Assembly: GCA_903859225.1 (NCBI GenBank)
Contig: CAIOLV010000028.1
Span: forward strand, 1 to 8,973
DNA: 8,973 bases
Reading direction: 5' to 3'
DNA from: an uncultured bacterium
Lineage (GTDB): Bacteria; Bipolaricaulota; Bipolaricaulia; UBA7950; UBA9294
In this document: positions 5,628-8,973 of the stretch, in pieces
How the letters are laid out: each line of letters opens with the position of its first letter
Position numbering within the stretch: position 1 is the stretch's first letter
Position numbers and translations under genes: made by a program
The notes under the pieces: generated by a model
The model's input: the letters and a program-made list of their open reading frames with translations, nothing else
Told to the model about the DNA's origin: nothing
Databases searched by the model: none

Positions 5628-6850
5628 TCTCCGTCGACACAACCGAGGACGGGGACAAGCGAACGCGCGTTGCGCTTCTCGAGGGCGGTCGGCTGATGGA
5701 GATCTACTACGGCCATCCGTCGCGAGAGAAGCTGGTGGGGAACATCTATCGCGGCCGGATTGAGGACGTGGTCCCCGGTATGGGATCTGCGTTCGTCGAT
5801 GTCGGGGAACGGAAGAGCCTCTTCCTCTCTCTGAACGAGCTGAACGACGGGATGCTCGAGGAGAAGGGGTTCAAGCCATGGCAGGCCCGGATCCCGATCG
5901 GCAAGATTCTCCACCAGGGGCAGATGATCACCCTTCAGGTTCGCCGGGACGGAATCGGGACGAAGAATCCCCAGGGCACGACGAAAGTCAGTATTCCCGG
6001 GCGGTTCTGGGTCTACCTGCCGACGGAGGACCGGCTTGGGGTATCGCGGCGCGTCGAGTCCGTGCGCGACCAGAGGCGAATCCGGCGACTGGCGCGGACG
6101 CTGAAGAAGCCCGGGGAAGGAATGATCGCTCGAACCGCGGCGCAGTGGGCCAAAGACGACGAACTCGAGCGCGACTACCGCCTGCTCGTCGAAAGCTGGG
6201 AGCGCGTGCTCGCGGCAGCGAAGACAGCGGCGACGCCCCGGCTCGTGTACAAGGCTATGGGCCTCGTCCAGACCGTGTTGCGCGATTGGATGGGACCGGA
6301 TATCGCGGAAGTGGTCGTCGACTCGCCGTTCTTCTACGACAAGATCGAGTCGTTCCTCGACTACATGCAGATGGCGGAGCACAAAGAGAGGGTGCGGCTT
6401 CACAAGGGCCCCGAGGCGCTGTTCGCTAAGTACGACGTGGAGCGGCAGATCCAGGACAGCCTTGCACGCCGCGTGCCACTCGCGGGCGGGGGATCGGTCA
6501 TCATCGACGAGACGGAAGCGTTGATCGCGATCGACGTCAACACGGGCGGCGACGTGCGTCATCGTAACCAGGCGGCGGCGATCCTCAACACGAACCTCGA
6601 GGCAGCGACGGAGATCGCGCGACAGCTGCGGCTGCGGCAGATCAGCGGGATCATCGTCGTCGATTTCGTCGACATGGAGGATCCGGCGCACGTCCAAGAA
6701 GTGATCGAGAAGGTGCAGGAGGAATTGAAGAAGGATCGAGTTTCCGCCGACTTCGTCGACATGACGGGGCTGGGGCTCATAGAGATCACGCGGAAGCGTC
6801 GGGGAGAGAGCCTGTCGGACATGCTGGAGAACGCGAAGTTCGAGGCTTGA
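5606..6850 (+). CDS. rng: RNase E/G-family endoribonuclease, short form without zinc-link (probable ATC start)
   Basis: This family cuts single-stranded, AU-rich RNA and acts in rRNA maturation and mRNA turnover. The conserved N-terminus (KRILISV...RVALLEGG, compare 'EILINV..ETRVAL.EDG') is encoded upstream of the first ATG (5696), so that ATG is internal. In this frame the only plausible start between the TGA at 5585 and 5696 is ATC at 5606, with AAGGTGG just upstream, giving 414 residues. An S1 domain (GNIYRGRIEDVVPGMGSAFVDVG, about residues 44-66) follows. The RNase H-like/DNase I-like catalytic part carries IAIDVNTG (Asp310) and VVDFVDM (Asp353), 43 residues apart like Asp303/Asp346 of E. 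coli RNase E. The protein ends at LIEITRKRRGESLSDML plus a few residues, before the CP.C zinc-link and the small domain. A hairpin terminator starts two bases after the stop codon. Alternative start: GTG at 5599 with a one-base frameshift near 5620. Confidence 0.9.
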   Translation: MDDKRILISVDTTEDGDKRTRVALLEGGRLMEIYYGHPSREKLVGNIYRGRIEDVVPGMGSAFVDVGERKSLFLSLNELNDGMLEEKGFKPWQARIPIGKILHQGQMITLQVRRDGIGTKNPQGTTKVSIPGRFWVYLPTEDRLGVSRRVESVRDQRRIRRLARTLKKPGEGMIARTAAQWAKDDELERDYRLLVESWERVLAAAKTAATPRLVYKAMGLVQTVLRDWMGPDIAEVVVDSPFFYDKIESFLDYMQMAEHKERVRLHKGPEALFAKYDVERQIQDSLARRVPLAGGGSVIIDETEALIAIDVNTGGDVRHRNQAAAILNTNLEAATEIARQLRLRQISGIIVVDFVDMEDPAHVQEVIEKVQEELKKDRVSADFVDMTGLGLIEITRKRRGESLSDMLENAKFEA

Positions 6851-6852
6851 TG

Positions 6853-6899
6853 GCCGCTCGGCGCAGAGCGCCGAGCGGCTAGCGAGTCTCTTCTCTTCT
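6853..6899 (+). terminator. Strong 12-bp hairpin right after the RNase gene, pyrimidine-rich tail
   Basis: GCCGCTCGGCGC (6853-6864) and GCGCCGAGCGGC (6868-6879) pair perfectly around an AGA loop, and a G-U and a T-A pair extend the stem by two. The downstream run (TCTCTTCTCTTCTGG at 6887-6901) is rich in T and C but is not a pure T-tract. This is the clearest transcription stop in the window and probably ends the long plus-strand run that begins before metG. Confidence 0.75.
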
Positions 6900-6952
6900 G
6901 GTTGAGACTCGTGGCGCGGCCGGTCGACGTTGCGCCGAGCGGCCAGCGAGTC
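6868..6952 (+). repeat. Direct repeat pair, 21 bases, 20 identical, with mutually exclusive stem partners
   Basis: The right arm of the terminator plus GCTAGCGAGTC-like sequence (6868-6888) recurs at 6932-6952 with a single difference (T6880 versus C6944). Between the copies, GAGACTCG (6904-6911) can pair with the GAGTC part of either copy: with 6883-6890 (7-bp stem GAGTCTC/GAGACTC) or with 6942-6952 (GACTCGTGGC, one bulged G). The unit is not seen elsewhere in the window. It may be a local duplication or one member of a genomic repeat family. Confidence 0.6.
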
Positions 6953-7006
6953 ACTCCCTCTCGAACAAGAGTCGTCGCACATTCCGGAGGGGATGCGGCG
7001 CGGCGC

Positions 7007-7035
7007 TTGATGGGGCAGGCGGACGTCGATAGAAT
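7007..7035 (+). promoter_or_regulatory. Sigma70-type promoter for the tRNA gene
   Basis: TTGATG (7007-7012) and TAGAAT (7030-7035) are separated by exactly 17 bases. The predicted start is near 7042, eight bases before the mature tRNA end. The match (4/6 and 5/6) plus spacing and position make this the best promoter in the window. Confidence 0.65.
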
Positions 7036-7049
7036 GCAGACGCTGTTGC

Positions 7050-7122
7050 GGGCGCATAGCTCAGCTGGGAGAGCGTTCGGGTCACATCCGAGAGGCCGCA
7101 GGTTCGAGCCCTGCTGCGCCCA
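7050..7122 (+). tRNA. tRNA-Val(CAC)
   Basis: The 73 bases fold into a full cloverleaf. The acceptor stem is GGGCGCA/TGCGCCC, the D stem GCTC/GAGC with loop AGCTGGGA, and the anticodon stem TTCGG/CCGAG with one T-G pair. The anticodon loop is GTCACAT (7081-7087) with anticodon CAC at 7083-7085, reading the valine codon GUG. The T arm is GCAGG/CCTGC with loop TTCGAGC, and the discriminator is A. CCA is not encoded (CAG follows), so a CCA-adding enzyme is required. The loop is unusual in having G at position 32 and T at 38, where a pyrimidine and A are common. It is a single gene with its own promoter. Confidence 0.92.
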
Positions 7123-7127
7123 CAGCG

Positions 7128-7150
7128 CCCACCGGCGACGGGTCGGTGGG
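7128..7150 (+). terminator. Hairpin downstream of tRNA-Val, possible terminator or 3' processing signal
   Basis: CCCACCG (7128-7134) and CGGTGGG (7144-7150) form a 7-bp stem around nine bases. No T-run follows, so classical intrinsic termination is doubtful. It lies six bases after the tRNA and 62 bases before the next gene. Confidence 0.3.
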
Positions 7151-7212
7151 TCACGGAACGTGGTGCGGCGGACGATGTGTCTGCCGCGTTTGTCTTCTGA
7201 GAGGAAAGCGCG

Positions 7213-8235
7213 ATGCGATCGCTGGTCACCGGGGCGACGGGGTTCATTGGCTCGAACGTAGCGCGGGCTCTCATCGAGCGCGGTGACGACGTTCGCGTCC
7301 TCGTCCGCGCCGACGCGGACCGACGCAATCTCGTGGGACTGCCCGTCGAGATCGCGGTCGGCGACGTGCGGGACGCGCGGTCACTCGATCGGGCCGTTCC
7401 CGGATGCCGACGCGTCTTTCACGTTGCCGCGCTTTACTCCTTCTGGGCGCCCGAGCCGCTGCTTGTGGAGATCAACGTCGAGGGAACACGCAACGTGCTT
7501 GCTGCAGCGGAGCGCGCTCGAGTCGAGACCATCGTGCACACGAGCTCGGTCGCTGCGCTCGGCACTCTGCCGGACGGCGCGGCCGCCGACGAAACAACGC
7601 CCGTCGATTCGGGGCACATCATCGGCGCCTACAAGCGGAGCAAGTACCACGCGGAACAAGTGGCCTTGGAGGCCGCAGGCCGCGGGCAACGCGTCGTGGT
7701 CGTCAATCCGTCCTTCCCTGTCGGCCCGGGCGACGTCAAACCGACGCCGACGGGCCGCGTCGTCGTCGACTTCCTGAACGGCCGCATGCCGGCCTACGTC
7801 GATACGGGGATGAACGTAGTCGACGTCCGAGACGTTGCTGCCGGGCACGCGCTAGCGGCCGAGAAGGGACGCTCCGGCGAGCGCTACATCCTCGGGGGCG
7901 AGAACCTGACGATGCGCGAATTCCTTGAGCAACTTGCTGCAGCGAGCGGGCGGCGCGCACCGCGCGTGCGAGTGCCGTACGCCCCGATCGCGGCCCTGGC
8001 CGGAGTGAACGAATGGCTGTGCAGGATCGGCGGGCGTGAGCCGCGTCTCACGCGAGACACGGTCCGAATGTCGCGCCACGCGATGTTCTACAGCCCGGCG
8101 AAAGCGATTCGCGATCTCGGCCTGCCGCAGACCGCGGTCTCGACTGCGCTCGCGGACGCGGTCGCGTGGTTCATCGCGAACGGCTACGTCCGTGGGAGCC
8201 ACGGTTCGACGCCGCGGCGGACGAGCCCGGAATAG
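7213..8235 (+). CDS. NAD-dependent epimerase/dehydratase, HpnA-like (hopanoid-associated sugar epimerase family)
   Basis: This encodes 340 residues with ATG at 7213 and an AGAGGAAAG ribosome site upstream. It is an extended short-chain dehydrogenase with a Rossmann fold: GATGFIG (7-13) for NAD(P), SSVAALG carrying the catalytic Ser (111/112) and YKRSK (Tyr140, Lys144). The closest remembered subfamily is HpnA: FHVAALYSFWAPEP, then PSFPVGPGDVKPTPTGR, NGRMPAYVDTG, NVVDVRDVAAGH and RYILGGENLT are all typical. HpnA sits in hopanoid or glycolipid clusters in some bacteria, but its reaction is not well defined and no hopanoid gene is visible here, so no substrate is assigned. The C-terminus runs about 14 residues past the family end (ANGYV) and overlaps ribD on the other strand by 52 bases. 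Confidence 0.88.
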   Translation: MRSLVTGATGFIGSNVARALIERGDDVRVLVRADADRRNLVGLPVEIAVGDVRDARSLDRAVPGCRRVFHVAALYSFWAPEPLLVEINVEGTRNVLAAAERARVETIVHTSSVAALGTLPDGAAADETTPVDSGHIIGAYKRSKYHAEQVALEAAGRGQRVVVVNPSFPVGPGDVKPTPTGRVVVDFLNGRMPAYVDTGMNVVDVRDVAAGHALAAEKGRSGERYILGGENLTMREFLEQLAAASGRRAPRVRVPYAPIAALAGVNEWLCRIGGREPRLTRDTVRMSRHAMFYSPAKAIRDLGLPQTAVSTALADAVAWFIANGYVRGSHGSTPRRTSPE

Positions 8236-8973
8236 ACCAGGTCCGAGCCGACCCACTCCGAGGTGACGTCGCCGAGGGCGACCGCCTCGGCGAGGCGGTC
8301 GATGCCGGCGCCGCCGACGGCGGGCACGGCGTCGCGGCCGCCGATAACGATCGGAGCGATGATGAACGAGACTCGGTCCACGAGCCGCGCTGCGAGAAGG
8401 GACGCCGCGGTCTCGCCGCCGCCCTCGACGAGGACGGAGTCGATGCCCGCTCCGCCGAGCTGCGTCAGCAGGCTCGTGAGGTCCACGCCGCCGCCTTCGG
8501 AAGGAAGCTCCCACACGCGACAGCCGGCCGATTCGAGCTCAACCCGGCGGGGCGGGTCCACCCGAGCTGCGGCGACGATCGGGCGCCGATCGCCGGCAAG
8601 CAGGCGGGCCGTCAGCGGAAGGCGGCCGCGCGCGTCGAGCACGATCGGCACTGGCTGGCGGCCGACGACGTGCCGCACCGTGAGCTGAGGATCATCGGCG
8701 AGGACGGTCCCGATGCCGACGAGAACCGCCGCGTGGCGGCGCCGCCAGCGATGGACGAGGACCTGGGCTGGTTGGCCGCTGATCCACCGCGCGTCTCCCG
8801 CGCGCGTCGCAATGCGGCCGTCGAGACTCGTCGCGAGTTTCAGGTGGACGAACGGGACCCCGGTCTGGACGTACTTGAGGAAGATCTCGTTCTGGCGGAT
8901 GGCAACGTCTCGCAGGCGTCCGACCTCGACGTCGATCCCGGCGGCTCGAAGCGTTGCCAGGCCGCGTCCGGAG
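8184..8973 (-). CDS. ribD: Riboflavin biosynthesis protein RibD, reductase half (5' end outside window)
   Basis: The minus strand is open from the right edge to the TAG at 8186-8184, giving 262 residues. RibD is a bifunctional deaminase-reductase of riboflavin synthesis. The part seen starts at the end of the deaminase domain (LATLRAAGIDVEVGRL). The reductase domain follows: PFVHLKLATSLDGRIAT, WISG, VLVGIGTVLADDPQLTVR, VLVEGGGETAASLL and the FIIAPIVIGG block. The deaminase zinc motifs would be beyond the window, so fusion to that domain is inferred. The last residues (VRRGVEPWLPRT) exceed the usual end and are encoded in the overlap with the epimerase gene. No riboflavin genes or FMN riboswitch are visible, because the promoter side lies outside the window. 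Confidence 0.93.
   Translation of the reverse strand, partial: SGRGLATLRAAGIDVEVGRLRDVAIRQNEIFLKYVQTGVPFVHLKLATSLDGRIATRAGDARWISGQPAQVLVHRWRRRHAAVLVGIGTVLADDPQLTVRHVVGRQPVPIVLDARGRLPLTARLLAGDRRPIVAAARVDPPRRVELESAGCRVWELPSEGGGVDLTSLLTQLGGAGIDSVLVEGGGETAASLLAARLVDRVSFIIAPIVIGGRDAVPAVGGAGIDRLAEAVALGDVTSEWVGSDLVYSGLVRRGVEPWLPRT

Noticed and set aside
5696..5698. ATG at 5696 as the start of the RNase
   Set aside because: It would remove about 30 residues that match the conserved first strands of the family, and it has no convincing ribosome site (GAGGGCGGTCGGCTG upstream is weak).
5249..7057. Very long open frame (602 codons) on the minus strand
   Set aside because: It lies opposite folK and the RNase gene, whose families are clear on the plus strand. 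Its translation is low-complexity, rich in Arg/His/Leu, as expected from the antisense of GC-rich codons, and matches no family I know.
7128..7150. Strong intrinsic terminator after the tRNA
   Set aside because: The stem is only 7 bp and no T-run follows; kept only as a low-confidence hairpin.
1..8973. CRISPR array, insertion sequence, phage or defence system
   Set aside because: No regularly spaced repeats, transposase, integrase or known defence domain is seen; every sizeable frame is explained by housekeeping families.

Overview
This window is a GC-rich bacterial chromosome segment. It is almost wall-to-wall coding and consists mainly of translation and cofactor housekeeping genes. No mobile element, CRISPR array, phage gene or toxin-antitoxin pair was seen. 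I cannot name the phylum: the families are universal, and although the gene order (metG, rplU-prp-rpmA-obg-nadD, infC-rpmI-rplT, folB-folK, RNase G) joins clusters found in many bacteria, I do not recognise this exact junction. The closest fit is a high-GC, non-model bacterium, possibly from a candidate phylum.

Layout. Positions 1-563 hold the 3' end of metG with its tRNA-binding domain. From 617 to 3462 lies the L21/L27 ribosome-assembly cluster: rplU, a Prp-family gene, rpmA, obg and nadD. From 3452 to 4579 is the classic infC-rpmI-rplT operon, whose first gene overlaps nadD. A strong hairpin at 4687-4709 separates this from folB and folK (4759-5627), and an RNase E/G-family nuclease follows (5606-6850). 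All of these genes are on the plus strand, and spacing is tight up to a strong terminator-like hairpin at 6853-6879. After a repeat-rich 200-base spacer come a promoter and a tRNA-Val(CAC) gene (7050-7122), then a HpnA-like sugar epimerase (7213-8235). Converging on it from the right is the reductase half of ribD on the minus strand, which runs off the window.

How the genes work together. The first 4.6 kb supplies ribosome parts (L21, L27, L35, L20), a ribosome-assembly GTPase (Obg), initiation factor IF3, a tRNA synthetase and NAD synthesis, so it is growth-linked. folB and folK give two consecutive steps of folate synthesis. The RNase would process rRNA and mRNA.

The most interesting points are these. 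(1) The Prp-family protein between L21 and L27 has lost both catalytic residues (His22 to Val, Cys34 to Thr), and the adjacent L27 has no N-terminal extension to cleave, so this looks like a retained pseudoprotease. (2) Two genes, infC and the RNase, have no usable ATG/GTG/TTG where homology says the protein begins, but each has a well-placed ATC after a Shine-Dalgarno sequence. (3) The RNase E/G protein stops just before the zinc-link cysteines and lacks the small C-terminal domain, with a terminator directly behind the stop codon. (4) Two intergenic regions contain hairpins that could be regulatory.
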